Assembly (NCBI GenBank): GCA_963777355.1
Contig: CAVZQK010000022.1
Location: 310,001-374,000, forward strand
Length of the DNA: 64,000 nt
Origin: DATJHM01 sp963777355
GTDB lineage: Bacteria > Chloroflexota > Ktedonobacteria > Ktedonobacterales > Ktedonobacteraceae
Direction of reading: 5' to 3'
Made by a program: the position numbers and the translations under genes. This document shows positions 1 through 9,362 of the stretch, piece after piece (position 1 is the first letter of the stretch; every line of letters begins with the position of its first letter). The notes below the pieces were generated by a model. That model did no database searches, was not told the origin of the DNA, and saw nothing but the letters and a program-made list of their open reading frames with translations.

Positions 1-1
1 C

Positions 2-487
2 AATGGGCAGGTACGCAGAGCGGGCGCACTCAGTCCCCTGCCAATCAGCGTAACGAAAACACTTTTTCTGCCCATAGGAAGAGAAGAATTGCAAATTCAC
101 TACCGGATAGAGAATCTGGGGCAGGCACGATTACAGACAGAGTTCGCAGTCGAATGGAACATCCATCTACTTGGTGGTGGAGGGAATGAGCAGGCCTACT
201 ATCGCTTTTCCGAACAGCCACAGAGGAACGATCATTTTGACAGCACAGGGAGCATCGAGCAGGTACGCGAGATTCATATTGGCAATAGCTGGCTTCAGCA
301 GGGCTTACATTTGCAATTAAGCAAAGCCGCAACACTCTGGCGCTTCTCCATTGACACCGTCACAGGATCAGAGGCAGGATTTGAACGCACACACCAGGGA
401 AGCTGTATGACCTTCCTCTGGTCATTGCTGCTGGATAGTGGGGAGAGCTGGGAGGGCACAATTCTCTGTACAGGGAGCAAGGGGTAA
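2..487 (+). CDS. C-terminal part of a GH57-type alpha-amylase/4-alpha-glucanotransferase-like protein (5' end outside window)
   Basis: The reading frame is open from the first bases of the window to a TAA at 485-487, so the gene starts upstream and only about 161 C-terminal residues are visible. The segment reads as a beta-rich domain (around VTKTLFLPIGREELQIHYRI and FAVEWNIHLLGG), which resembles the C-terminal domain that follows the catalytic barrel in GH57 alpha-amylases and 4-alpha-glucanotransferases. Those enzymes rework alpha-1,4-glucans in the cytoplasm. No catalytic residue lies in the window, so the family call rests on this accessory domain alone. An internal TTG at 89 is not needed as a start. 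Another glucan-active enzyme sharing this domain is possible. Confidence 0.6.
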   Translation, partial: NGQVRRAGALSPLPISVTKTLFLPIGREELQIHYRIENLGQARLQTEFAVEWNIHLLGGGGNEQAYYRFSEQPQRNDHFDSTGSIEQVREIHIGNSWLQQGLHLQLSKAATLWRFSIDTVTGSEAGFERTHQGSCMTFLWSLLLDSGESWEGTILCTGSKG

Positions 488-553
488 GGCGGGCTATTGC
501 AGACATTTCATAGCAGGCAGGCAAGTTGATAAAAAATCCCTTGCAAACGACGC

Positions 554-559
554 TATAAT
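554..559 (+). promoter_or_regulatory. Probable -10 element (TATAAT) for the amidotransferase gene
   Basis: A perfect TATAAT lies 43 bases upstream of the ATG at 603, in the gap after the previous gene. No convincing -35 box sits at 16-18 bp; the nearest TTGATA is too far away. The element is an assignment by position and sequence only. Confidence 0.4.
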
Positions 560-602
560 GTTCTATGAATAGAAGAGAATACTAGAAAGGGGCAGAGCGA
601 GC

Positions 603-1319
603 ATGGGTGGCCGTGTTTTAGCACTCCAGCACGTGTGGGAGAATCCAAAGGGATACATTGGTGAACTTCTACATGAGTATGGAATTGAGTATGAAGTTGT
701 AAATGTTGAAAGCGAGGCACTGCCCGATCCAAGCGAATACGCGGCAGTGATCGCATTTGGCGGCTCGCAGCATGTCTATGGCGATGACCAGGAGCCCTAT
801 TTTACACACGAGAGGGCCCTTATTCGGACAATTGTTGAGCGGGACATACCATTTCTAGGGATCTGTCTGGGTTGTCAATTGCTTGCAGATGTAGTGGGTG
901 GTGAAGTGAGAAAACATACCATGACAGAAATTGGTTTTTTCGACGTTGAGTTAACAGAGGCAGGAAAAAAGGACTCATTGTATACGGGATTACCGGGATA
1001 TCAGAAAATCTACCACTGGCATGAGGACACATTTACCTTACCGCCAGGGGCAACGTTACTAGCGACCAGCGAAAATGCAGAGAATCAAGCGTTTCGTTAT
1101 GGAAGGCGGGCGTATGGGGTCCAATATCATATCGAACTTGATCCTGAAACGTTACATATGTGGTTACATTATCCTGAATTCAAACAGAGCATCATCGAGA
1201 CAATTGGGGAGGAGGCATATAGCATGATTATTGCGGGGGAGCCGTTGCATTACCCGATCTATCGTCGTCATACGCGGATCGTCTTTGAGAACTTTCTCAG
1301 GATAAGCGAGCTACTTTAA
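603..1319 (+). CDS. Class I glutamine amidotransferase (GATase1) protein
   Basis: A 238-residue stand-alone type 1 glutamine amidotransferase domain that would hydrolyse glutamine to release ammonia. The nucleophile elbow GICLGCQLL places the catalytic cysteine at about residue 88. The partner His and Glu lie in YGVQYHIELDP at about residues 176 and 178, completing the Cys-His-Glu triad. The family includes GMP-synthase-like amidotransferases and gamma-glutamyl hydrolases. No synthase domain is fused and no acceptor enzyme lies next to it, so the substrate is unknown. The ATG at 603 follows a purine-rich AAAGGGG about 11 bases upstream. It is probably monocistronic, with the TATAAT at 554-559 as the likely promoter. 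Confidence 0.85.
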   Translation: MGGRVLALQHVWENPKGYIGELLHEYGIEYEVVNVESEALPDPSEYAAVIAFGGSQHVYGDDQEPYFTHERALIRTIVERDIPFLGICLGCQLLADVVGGEVRKHTMTEIGFFDVELTEAGKKDSLYTGLPGYQKIYHWHEDTFTLPPGATLLATSENAENQAFRYGRRAYGVQYHIELDPETLHMWLHYPEFKQSIIETIGEEAYSMIIAGEPLHYPIYRRHTRIVFENFLRISELL

Positions 1320-1491
1320 AGCAGGCACGTGTGTTAATTTCAAGCAAAGGCAGAGAAAACTCTTTTCTTTTGCTGTTGCTTTCTGTTATACTTGCAGTCA
1401 TAACCTATGCTATCAATTTTTGGAGTTTACTTGCCCTATCCAAGAGAGATATATAAAGTTTTTTACTAAGAAGAACGAGAAAAATGTGATA

Positions 1492-2589
1492 ATGAATCAA
1501 AATAATGTGAGGCGATTTAGCGCTAGCAACCTTTTGGCCGAGCAGGTTGCTTATACGACAGAGAATGCGCGTGTACGCTCTTCCCGTTCCGGGAGGCAAG
1601 CACACTCCAATGAAATTGCGACACCTATTACTACGCGAAAGGCACATGCGACGAAGATGCCGCGACATAGAACAAAAAAACAGACACATACAACACTAGC
1701 CCCCATGCTCTCCATACCTTCATTTGACATAGCGCGATACACAATTGCCTGTGAACGTCATCCCGAACGCAACGAAGACAGTCTGCTTATAGACGCCAAC
1801 AGCGGTCTTTTTGCCGTTTACGATGGTGTTGGAGGGAGCGCAGCGGGAGAGATCGCCTCACAGACGGCAGCGCGAGCCACGAGTCAGCGCTGGAAGCACG
1901 TCCTGAAGCAGCTACAAAATGGTCGCAAAGTGCCCACCTTTTTAGAGCAGAGCGATAAATTTGATCTCTGCAACATCTTACAACTCATCATTCAAGATGC
2001 TGATGAGCTCGTACGTACCGAGGGAGCGCGTTTAGCGGGGACAGATGATCTAGCGACTACCGTCGCGCTTCTGGCATTCGAGCGGCGCAGCGGGACGCAT
2101 GGCTATACGATGGTGCATGCCCATGTAGGAGACAGTCGAATCTACCTGCTGCACGAGCAAGAACCACTCAAGCGGCTAACAAATGATGATGGATTGCTGG
2201 CAAAGCTGGTAGAGAATCAGATAGTAAATGATGAAGACGCATTACGAATTGATCAGGCGATGCGGACAGATCAGCTCACAGACACCGAATACAGCTACTT
2301 CCGTCTGCGAGGGGGTATCACGCAAGCCCTGGGCGGTCCAACGCCCCCGATCATTCATACGGACCAGGTAACAATCGCGCCAGGAGACCGGATTCTGCTC
2401 TGCACCGATGGTATCCACGACAACCTGATCGATCAGGAGATCGAAGATATAGTGCGTACCTGTCCGCGTAAATCTGCGGCGCGTGTGCTTGTGGAGCGTT
2501 CGCTGGAACGTTCACATCAGGAACGATATATAACAGTTCGTGCGAAGCCAGACGACATGAGCGCAATCGTACTCACCTGTAGATTTTAA
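1492..2589 (+). CDS. PP2C-family Ser/Thr protein phosphatase
   Basis: A metal-dependent protein phosphatase that likely reverses phosphorylation by Hanks-type kinases, four of which lie in this window. The ATG at 1492 is preferred over a TTG 72 bases upstream. The first 75 or so residues are basic and polar and look unstructured. The PP2C fold follows with its metal-binding motifs in order: NEDSLL, FAVYDGVGG, TTVALL, VGDSRIYLL, LLCTDGIHDN and the terminal PDDMSAIVL. All conserved aspartates are present, so it should be active. No membrane segment is seen. About 365 residues is longer than the roughly 240 of a minimal PP2C because of the N-terminal extension. It is not in an operon with a kinase. 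Confidence 0.92.
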   Translation: MNQNNVRRFSASNLLAEQVAYTTENARVRSSRSGRQAHSNEIATPITTRKAHATKMPRHRTKKQTHTTLAPMLSIPSFDIARYTIACERHPERNEDSLLIDANSGLFAVYDGVGGSAAGEIASQTAARATSQRWKHVLKQLQNGRKVPTFLEQSDKFDLCNILQLIIQDADELVRTEGARLAGTDDLATTVALLAFERRSGTHGYTMVHAHVGDSRIYLLHEQEPLKRLTNDDGLLAKLVENQIVNDEDALRIDQAMRTDQLTDTEYSYFRLRGGITQALGGPTPPIIHTDQVTIAPGDRILLCTDGIHDNLIDQEIEDIVRTCPRKSAARVLVERSLERSHQERYITVRAKPDDMSAIVLTCRF

Positions 2590-2779
2590 TATATGAAAAA
2601 AATACAAATTACTACAATTTAATATAAAGAAAAAGTACATTTTTAGCCAATATAATACAACTTGATACACTCCCCCGTTAGTACTACTATGGTATCAGGA
2701 TACACTGATTCCCATTTTCTCTGTGTTACTCTTTTGTGAGTGCCGTTTTGGTACTCACAAATTTGTTGCAAGGAGAAGT

Positions 2780-3550
2780 ATGGTGACGGGCAGAAAACGA
2801 TTGATACCGGTAATACTGTTTTGTCTACTTGCGTTCAGCGCCTGTAGTGGTGGGCAAGCCAATCAGGCGGTAAAACCAGCATTACTTGCGAATAGTCTGC
2901 AACTCCCGCAAAAGCCAACACCTACAACGCCTCATTTGCCAGCAACAGAGCAAGCTCAAAAACCAGCCCCAACCCCAACCCCAACCGCCACGCCTATATT
3001 GCAGCCAACAGCAACGCCGGTAGAGGTCTCACCAGGGACAGCAGGAGCGACAGCACCAGGGACGCTTCCAGCCACAACTATTCCTATCACAGGGCCAGGG
3101 GTAGCGCCGTATGGAACGCCTCCGCAGATGAGCCTGGAAGAGGTACAACTGACACAGAAGCTTTTTGCGCTTATCAATAGTGATCGAGCAGCACGCGGGC
3201 TGTATGCTTACACCTGGAATATAACACTTTCAGGAGGGGCACGGCTACATAGCTGGAACATGTTTCATTGCGGGTTCAGCCATACGTGTCCGGATGGGCG
3301 GCCACAATGTGATCGCATTGCCTCTGAGGGTTTTGCAGGTTATACGGATTGTGGTGAGAACATTGCCTATGCAGGGCCGTTCCCCAGTGCCTGGGAGGGG
3401 ACGTATAAAATTCAAGAGAGCATGGTGAACGAGCCTCCGACAGGCTGGCACCGTATCCATCTGTTTAGCACGACGCTGCACCGTGTGGGGGTTGGAGTAT
3501 TTGTTGATCCGCAGGGGTATATCTGGTTCACGGAGGATATGGTTAGTTAA
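2780..3550 (+). CDS. CAP/SCP-domain (YkwD-like) lipoprotein
   Basis: A predicted secreted lipoprotein of 256 residues. The ATG at 2780 is chosen because AAGGAG lies just upstream and a lipoprotein signal follows directly: basic GRKR, a hydrophobic stretch, then the lipobox FSAC at about residue 20-23. A Pro/Thr-rich linker (about residues 30-120) probably spans the cell wall. The C-terminal domain (LFALINSDRAARGL, LHSWNMFHCGFSHTCP, GENIAYAG) matches the CAP/SCP/PR-1 superfamily, with the conserved His of LHSWNM and the GENIA motif. Several cysteines could form disulfides outside the cell. The biochemical role of bacterial CAP proteins is poorly known, and this one has no informative neighbours. 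Confidence 0.88.
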   Translation: MVTGRKRLIPVILFCLLAFSACSGGQANQAVKPALLANSLQLPQKPTPTTPHLPATEQAQKPAPTPTPTATPILQPTATPVEVSPGTAGATAPGTLPATTIPITGPGVAPYGTPPQMSLEEVQLTQKLFALINSDRAARGLYAYTWNITLSGGARLHSWNMFHCGFSHTCPDGRPQCDRIASEGFAGYTDCGENIAYAGPFPSAWEGTYKIQESMVNEPPTGWHRIHLFSTTLHRVGVGVFVDPQGYIWFTEDMVS

Positions 3551-3648
3551 CGCGATGCAAATTATTTTCCAAGCTCGTTTTATGGGCAATCTTGCTATTC
3601 CAGAACGAAGTTAGTGTAACTTCGACCTCAGATCCAAATAATTACAAT

Positions 3649-3679
3649 GAAGAGTGCGAGTTATCAACTCGCACTCTTC
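3649..3679. terminator. Stem-loop terminator between convergent genes
   Basis: A perfect 14-bp stem (GAAGAGTGCGAGTT, loop ATC) sits between the lipoprotein gene on the plus strand and the frameshifted phosphatase gene on the minus strand. Neither side has a long T tract. The minus-strand exit is T-rich, so it may serve both genes. Confidence 0.6.
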
Positions 3680-3703
3680 ATGACCTTAGAAATTCTGTTC
3701 GCT

Positions 3704-5088
3704 TTAATTGCTATAATAGTCTGCACTACAACCTGGAAGAGGTGCTAAGGTTGCAGTAGGTAGTTGAAGACCCATGTTTGCTGCCAACGCAACACCGACT
3801 TGCATAACAAAAACATGTCTGTTCGTAGTATAGCCGGATCGGAAGCCAGGTCCCTCCCCAATCAACATAATATCTTGATCAGCGGGCCCACGGCCACCAT
3901 GTTCAGCCAATTTACTCAGTGGCACAGAGTCATACACGACAGCAGGAGTTGCCGTTTGAACCATCAGTAGGCCAGACAATAAAATCGGGTGTACGATCTT
4001 TAGGTGTTACCAGATAAGGTCCCAGCCCAGAGGCGGGAGTAATTTCCTGGATACCGAAAGTCGCCTTATTTTGTGGTAGATTCAGCAACTTGATAGCGGC
4101 CTGAGACTGGGAGGGATTCTTTAGCCAGACGAGATCGACACGATCAGTGGTACTTTGGAGAGTTGGTATACCATTGTCGTTTAAGAACTGGTCTATACTG
4201 CCTGGCCCGTGGTCAGCAACAGCCTTAGTAAGCGCCGTATTGCCATGATCGTTAGCAATAATGATATCTGTCTGATTGTAGATACCCAGCAGATTTAAGT
4301 GTTGCAACCGTTTGAGCAATCTGACTATCTTCAAATTGAATAAGCTGTGCGACCTGTGGTGAATCGATGCCATACTGTTTCATAAGAGAATTGGGTGCTA
4401 CGGCATAGAGACCAAAAATGTTTGGTCGAGCAGATGAATTAATTTCGGTACGTATTGCCTCAAAATTTATCTGGTCATACTGCTGTGGTGTTCCCGTGAA
4501 GCTTGCAAAAAGTGGAGTTTGCAAATTATCCACGCCAGCTCCAGAATAGACAGGGCAAGTACTTGGTCCATCTAATACATCATACGCAGGATATTTAGAG
4601 ATAAAAGCAGTCTTCAAGCCGGCAGCCTTTGCTGATTGAAACAAGGTGCAGGCGCGACCAACATTGCGGTCTTCTGTAATAGCAGGAGGAAGAACCGGGG
4701 TCTCATCAAGCTCAATAAGATGATTATATTGGCGATCCCAAAATGTCTCATAGGGAAATCCATTGTGGGTAGCGTCGGTACCAGTAAATGCCCCCATAAT
4801 ATTCGTAATGGAGTCAGCAGGTGTTTGCGCCTGTGCGTTCGTATAATTCGCACCAACTGCTTTGAGGCTTGTTAGAAAAGGTGCATTAGTAGCATTGTAC
4901 AATTCAGGATGCCCTCCATCCAGGAAGACGACAAAGGCATACTTAGCATGTGGAATGCTCGCGCTACTTGCGTGAGCCTGTGAGAAGTTATTGCGAAAGG
5001 TAAAACCTATAGCGATACTTAGCACAAGCATGCATAGTAGAAAAATACTGACAATCTGTTTGGAAAAGTACATACGCTTTTTGATCAT
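3704..5088 (-). pseudogene. Exported alkaline-phosphatase-superfamily (type I phosphodiesterase-like) gene with two frameshifts
   Basis: The protein is spread over three minus-strand frames (5088-4252, 4373-3930 and 3979-3704) that join into one homology-continuous chain of about 460 residues. It begins with a signal peptide/TM (KQIVSIFLLCMLVLSIAI). The superfamily core follows: FVVFLDGGHPELY, a likely nucleophile Thr in QAQTPADSI, the metal site IIIANDHGNTAL, and AEHGGRGPADQDIMLIG near the end. The family hydrolyses phosphodiesters or phosphomonoesters outside the cytoplasm. One extra G in a GGG run (about 4285-4287) and one in a GG run (about 3961) explain both shifts; removing them gives a whole number of codons. 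That makes sequencing error at least as likely as decay. The substrate cannot be read. Confidence 0.8.
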
Positions 5089-5110
5089 TTAAAACTCCCT
5101 TAAAACTCCC
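5089..5110 (-). promoter_or_regulatory. Duplicated Shine-Dalgarno: two tandem 11-bp units upstream of the phosphatase start
   Basis: On the minus strand two perfect copies of GGGAGTTTTAA lie immediately before the ATG at 5088. Each gives an AAGGGAG ribosome-binding site, the nearer about 7 bases from the start codon and the farther about 18. The nearer copy decides the start. Confidence 0.6.
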
Positions 5111-5176
5111 TTAAAGAAAATTTAAAGATTATTACATTGTCATAACCTTGTATCCTGTTAATAACAGCTTGGAAAA

Positions 5177-5351
5177 TTAAAATCAATATAATAGTTATTT
5201 ATGGCTATATATTAACTATGTGACAGAAAAATAGATATAGTTAATATATAGCGCCTGGTCGCATGCTATTATTAATAGGATAAAAGCTTAAAATCAACGT
5301 AATAGTTATTTATGGCTATATATTAACTATGTAACAGAAAAATGTGTATAG
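5177..5351. repeat. Two 64-bp direct repeats, the first containing a 16-bp inverted repeat
   Basis: Copies at 5177-5240 and 5288-5351 differ at 6 of 64 positions. The first copy overlaps a perfect inverted repeat, GCTATATATTAACTAT at 5204-5219 against its complement at 5237-5252, with a 17-base spacer. The second copy has lost the right arm. The repeats lie between two divergent genes (start at 5088 minus, start at 5547 plus), where a regulator-binding site would be expected. The remainder of this gap is AT-rich and shows no gene. Confidence 0.75.
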
Positions 5352-5546
5352 TATTATCACTCCTGTTGGTATCTAGCTAACCTGATGTACAAAATTTCTG
5401 AGCTCGCTTTTTGAATGTATATAGTTCCGAGAATGGAGCGCGCATATTTATGTTTAACATGATTGGCGTTTTGGGTCTACCTGGAGATGTGATTTGCATT
5501 TGTTAAGTTTGGAGAGAGAGATGAGACACATGGGAGATTTTAGTAC

Positions 5547-6476
5547 ATGGATCGACAAAATGAAAGTAACAACTTCTCGCGTGCAGGGACAGGCGGACGG
5601 ACATCGTCTGTTATAGCACAGTTAGTAAAAGTTGCTTCGACTATTCATTCTATCGATGAACTTTTTAATTGGCTAGCCCGTGAAACTGTCAGTCGCTATG
5701 GTGTTCAAATAGTACAATTCTGGACAACTCAAGCATCTCGTACGGGGCGCACCGCTATGGAACTACGGACAATGATCTATCAAGATCCTTCTTTTCCTCA
5801 ACAAGTTGTTGCAAATAGTTACATTGCAGAAGCGGCAGAGCAATTATTGAGTAGACAAGATGGTATTGCGGTTTCCCCGGTAGGGTCTATCTTTCGATCA
5901 CATCAGGCAAATCTTCTTGATCGTTATGGACTCCATTATTTTTGTGCTTATTCTCTCCATCGCAATAGTCTTCTTCCGGTACTGAATACTAGCTCCTCCG
6001 CCGAAAAAGTGCCCACCCATCTATCTTTAGCTGTGTTTCTTTTCTTGCACCAAGTCCGCACGCCTGAATGGGAGAGAGAGATACATTCTTTGCTCAGACA
6101 GATCATACAATTTAGCGAAACTCAAGGTCTGCTTCTTTCCCCTAACAGTGCTGCATCAACTCATCCACTCGGAGCGACGCCTCAACAGCCATCTTTTGCG
6201 TTCACCGTTCTTATTCCGCACCGCCACGAAGATGCTAATCTATTGAGTATAAATAATCCACTGGCTGGAGCTAGCCCGATTAAAGATAAGCAGGCGAGGC
6301 GTATTTATGGGGCTATAGATGGTCATAAAAATGTGGAGACATTATGTAATATTACACATTTGACCTTGAATGAAGCATACAAAGCTTTGTCGGTGCTCTT
6401 ATCTGAACAACGTATTCAATTATTTGGACCTCATGGAGAAAGCATTGATATTTCACAGATACTTAGTGACCGTTGA
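5547..6476 (+). CDS. Unrecognised soluble protein, possible GAF-like N-terminus and winged-helix-like C-terminus
   Basis: I do not recognise a named family. The 309-residue protein has no signal peptide or membrane segment. Residues about 20-200 alternate helices and strands (VAQLVKVASTIHSIDELFNWL, then YGVQIVQFWTTQ) in the style of a GAF sensor domain. After a polar linker, residues about 255-305 (IYGAIDGHKNVETLCNITH, LNEAYKALSVLLSEQRIQLFG) look like a small winged-helix or wound C-terminal module seen in bacterial signalling proteins. GGGAGA stands 9 bases before the ATG. The next gene starts 42 bases downstream and encodes a membrane protein, so the two are probably co-transcribed and could form a sensor pair. 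Confidence 0.6.
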   Translation: MDRQNESNNFSRAGTGGRTSSVIAQLVKVASTIHSIDELFNWLARETVSRYGVQIVQFWTTQASRTGRTAMELRTMIYQDPSFPQQVVANSYIAEAAEQLLSRQDGIAVSPVGSIFRSHQANLLDRYGLHYFCAYSLHRNSLLPVLNTSSSAEKVPTHLSLAVFLFLHQVRTPEWEREIHSLLRQIIQFSETQGLLLSPNSAASTHPLGATPQQPSFAFTVLIPHRHEDANLLSINNPLAGASPIKDKQARRIYGAIDGHKNVETLCNITHLTLNEAYKALSVLLSEQRIQLFGPHGESIDISQILSDR

Positions 6477-6518
6477 AGCATGCATTAAAAAAAAGAATGA
6501 AAGAAAAAGAGAAAAATT

Positions 6519-7163
6519 ATGTTTGATCAAAATTTGATTGCCAACGTGCTTTCAATTACTCTATTTGTCGTTTCTCTCTTAATTGCCATACGTGCGTTTT
6601 TTCTCTACGTTCGGGCACGTAGTCGTCGATTGTTTGTGTTATTTCTCTCTATGAGCGTAATTTCGCTCACCGCTGCCGCAGGTTTTGCAGGTGATAATGT
6701 TACCAGTATTAATCTCAATGTTGACTGGTTTAACTACATCGGTCAGACAGTAAGCTTCCTATTTATTTTGCTAAGTTGTATGAGAAACTCAGATAACTAT
6801 TTGCAGCAGTTGACACGCTGGCAAGTGATTGTCACAGTTCTTCTCTTGATCCTATTATTCCTGGCACCGATTCTGCCTGCTGAATTTCCTGATCCCGCAC
6901 TGACTAAAACAATTCTAAGTGGCTCACGTGGTCTCATCTGTCTTTTCATTTTCTTTTATTATGTCACTGCATTTATGACAAAGGAGAGCCGATTTAGTCT
7001 CTTTATGGGTATAGCCTTTTTGTTACTAGGTGTTGGGTATCTGATCATTATACCAAAGTACAGTGTTACGGCCCTTATTAATCCAGACATCCTTGATCAT
7101 ATTGGTGATATGACACGAGTTGGTGGACTTATTATGCTTAGTTTTGCTGTTTTGTTGAGCTAG
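6519..7163 (+). CDS. Unrecognised multi-pass membrane protein
   Basis: A 214-residue protein made almost entirely of hydrophobic segments: about seven transmembrane helices, the first at residues 10-30 (LSITLFVVSLLIAIRAFFLY) and the last at the C-terminus (GLIMLSFAVLLS). Loops are short, and the first cytoplasmic loop is rich in Arg (VRARSRRL). A seven-helix layout with short loops recalls the 7TM sensor modules of bacterial signalling proteins, but no such family is confirmed and no catalytic domain is attached. It follows the 5547 gene by 42 bases with a purine-rich ribosome-binding region and likely shares its transcript. Confidence 0.6.
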   Translation: MFDQNLIANVLSITLFVVSLLIAIRAFFLYVRARSRRLFVLFLSMSVISLTAAAGFAGDNVTSINLNVDWFNYIGQTVSFLFILLSCMRNSDNYLQQLTRWQVIVTVLLLILLFLAPILPAEFPDPALTKTILSGSRGLICLFIFFYYVTAFMTKESRFSLFMGIAFLLLGVGYLIIIPKYSVTALINPDILDHIGDMTRVGGLIMLSFAVLLS

Positions 7164-7195
7164 ATATTTTTCATGATACTACTCTATATTTACCT

Positions 7196-7233
7196 GTGGG
7201 GTAAGGGAATGCACAGCGCATTCCCCCTACCAT
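7196..7233. terminator. Stem-loop between convergent genes
   Basis: GGGAATGC and GCATTCCC (7205-7212 and 7218-7225) pair around the loop ACAGC, with further imperfect pairing outside. The hairpin lies between the 6519 gene on plus and the permease on minus, so it could end both transcripts. No strong T tract is present. Confidence 0.5.
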
Positions 7234-7259
7234 TCCATAAAAGTGGCCAGAGCGATCAG

Positions 7260-8972
7260 TTAATGGGGAATAATGCCTGGGAAGGCGTATTGTTGTAGCA
7301 TGACGATGATGCCCAGGATGATAGCTAAGACGATGCTATGGAAAAAGGTTCTGCGAATAATCAGTCCCTCTTTGCCAGCAAGGCCCGTGGTTGAGACACC
7401 AGTACTCACATTTTGCGGGGAGATCATTTTGGCCATCACTGCTCCGCTGCTGTTGGTAGCTGCCATCAAGACAGGGCTGAGATTAAGCTGGCGGGCGGCG
7501 ACGACTTGAAGATTTCCGAACAAAGCGTTGCTGGAAGTGTCGCTTCCGCTTAAGAAGCAGGCGATCCAGCCGAGGAAGACGGAGAAGAAGGGGAAGATGG
7601 CTCCCACTTTCGAGATTGCCAGGCCCAGGGTATAGGACATGCCAGAGTAGTTATAGAGATAGGCCAGGCCGATAATCAGCATGACAGTGAGGATGGCGAA
7701 GCGAAGTTGTTGCCAGGTATCGGCGAGGGCGAGCCAGATGATACTCGCATTTGCACCCACGCTTATCATGACGATAGCGGTAATAATCACGGTTAATAAA
7801 ATGGCTGTCCCGGTTCCTAAAGGCTGGAAGGCATAGACAGCGGTATACGGCTTGCTATATAACGTCAGAAAGACTTGCTTATCTAGACCGGGCCAATGGA
7901 TACTCAGCGCTCCGATATTTGGAATTTTGAGGAAAGTCCAGGCGATGACGATGGCACTGACTAAGAGCCAGGGGAGCCAGGCCAGGATCGCTTCGGTTGG
8001 AGTAGGTTTCGCTCCCACACCCTCGTCAACGCGCTCGACAGCGGCCCCTTCGCTGGCGTCAACTGGAACATTGCGCTCGCTTATGGGTGAATCTCCACCA
8101 GTGAGAGCAGTCAATTGCGTGGCAGGAACAAAACTGGCGCGATAGGAATCGATATCACGGGGCTGCCAGACCTGCACAAAGAGGATCACACAGACGAGTG
8201 AGAAGAGTGAGGCCAGGACATCGGGTAGTTCCGGGCCGACGAAATTGGAGATGGTGAACTGCATCAAGGCAAAAGAGAGACCAGCAACCAGGGCGACAGG
8301 CCAGATGGTACGAAGACTGCGAAAACCTGTGAAGACGACCATTGCATAGAATGGCAAGATCAAACCGAAGATAGGGAGCTGGCGGCCAACCATCGCAGCA
8401 AGAAGATTGGCATGTAAGCCAGTAACGCTGGCAAGCGTCGTGATGGGGACGCCCAATGCGCCGAAGGCAACGGGCGTCGTGTTAAAGATCAGCGTGAGGG
8501 TGATTGCCTCAATAACAGGAAATCCGAGGGCGATAAGCAGAGCGCTACCAATGGCAACTGGCGTACCGAAGCCTGCAACACCTTCCATCAGAGCTCCAAA
8601 ACTAAAGCCAATAATGAGCAGCAAAATGCGTTTATCAGAGGGGACATTGTAGACCATCCAGCGTCGGAACAGTTCAAATTTGCCCGAACGGACGGCAATG
8701 TTATACAGCCACATTGCATTCCAGACAATCCACATAACGGGGACCACAGCAAAGGCCATGCCATTCAAGGTGGCGCTCGCGGCCTGCTGAACGGGGAACT
8801 GCCAGATCAGAATGGCAATGAAGAGGCCAACAAGCAAGCCTGCTAATGCGGCTTGCCAGGCAGGGCGGCGTACAATACCTAATAATACAAGCACAACAAT
8901 AATGGGGATAAAGCCAACGAGAAAAGAGAGAAAAAGGTTACCCGCAACAGGAACTAGCAATTGGTGGAACAT
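7260..8972 (-). CDS. lctP: L-lactate permease (LctP family)
   Basis: A 570-residue integral membrane protein matching the lactate/glycolate permease family, which brings lactate into the cell by proton symport. About thirteen hydrophobic helices are visible, with family-typical stretches such as GFSFGALMEGVAGFGTPVAI, GSDTSSNALFGNLQ and NSSGAVMAKMISPQNV near the end. A hydrophilic cytoplasmic loop of about 60 residues lies near the middle. The start at 8972 (MFHQLLVPVAG) is chosen over the longer open frame because GGAGGA stands 5 bases before it. No lactate dehydrogenase gene is adjacent, so whether it takes up lactate or glycolate is open. Confidence 0.93.
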   Translation of the reverse strand: MFHQLLVPVAGNLFLSFLVGFIPIIVVLVLLGIVRRPAWQAALAGLLVGLFIAILIWQFPVQQAASATLNGMAFAVVPVMWIVWNAMWLYNIAVRSGKFELFRRWMVYNVPSDKRILLLIIGFSFGALMEGVAGFGTPVAIGSALLIALGFPVIEAITLTLIFNTTPVAFGALGVPITTLASVTGLHANLLAAMVGRQLPIFGLILPFYAMVVFTGFRSLRTIWPVALVAGLSFALMQFTISNFVGPELPDVLASLFSLVCVILFVQVWQPRDIDSYRASFVPATQLTALTGGDSPISERNVPVDASEGAAVERVDEGVGAKPTPTEAILAWLPWLLVSAIVIAWTFLKIPNIGALSIHWPGLDKQVFLTLYSKPYTAVYAFQPLGTGTAILLTVIITAIVMISVGANASIIWLALADTWQQLRFAILTVMLIIGLAYLYNYSGMSYTLGLAISKVGAIFPFFSVFLGWIACFLSGSDTSSNALFGNLQVVAARQLNLSPVLMAATNSSGAVMAKMISPQNVSTGVSTTGLAGKEGLIIRRTFFHSIVLAIILGIIVMLQQYAFPGIIPH

Positions 8973-9362
8973 CGATGTCCTCCATTCTGAGAGTACCTTA
9001 GAGGAAATAACGTATGTCTGGCCCTTTCTATATTGGCATAGGGAGATATGGTGTGTCAAGGAATGATAGCACACCGATGAACGTAGCACCTAGCACCTAC
9101 TGAGCCGTCGCTCTCGCCCCAGATGAACACGATCCCTAGCGCTTCTTTTGGGCGAGAGAGTATTTAGCGAACAGGACGAGCCGAGCCCTACGCGCATTTC
9201 TGCGGCCCAGCGACGACGGGTTTCTCCATCTCAGGCATGAGGCGGTCAGACGGCTCTAGCCGCTCTGCCCTACGCGCATTTCTCCATCTCAGGCATCAGG
9301 AGACGGCCTAGCCGTCTGCCCTACGCGCGTTTCATTATCCTCAAGTAGATATTGACAGAGTA
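8973..9362. repeat. Intergenic region with two to three copies of the CTGCCCTACG repeat family
   Basis: No gene is seen in this 390-bp gap. It holds two full copies of the dispersed repeat, ending CTGCCCTACG at 9265-9274 and 9316-9325, each preceded by a short palindrome (the second contains GACGGCCTAGCCGTC). A diverged copy, GAGCCCTACGCGCATTTCTG, lies near 9180. All copies read in the plus direction. Confidence 0.75.
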
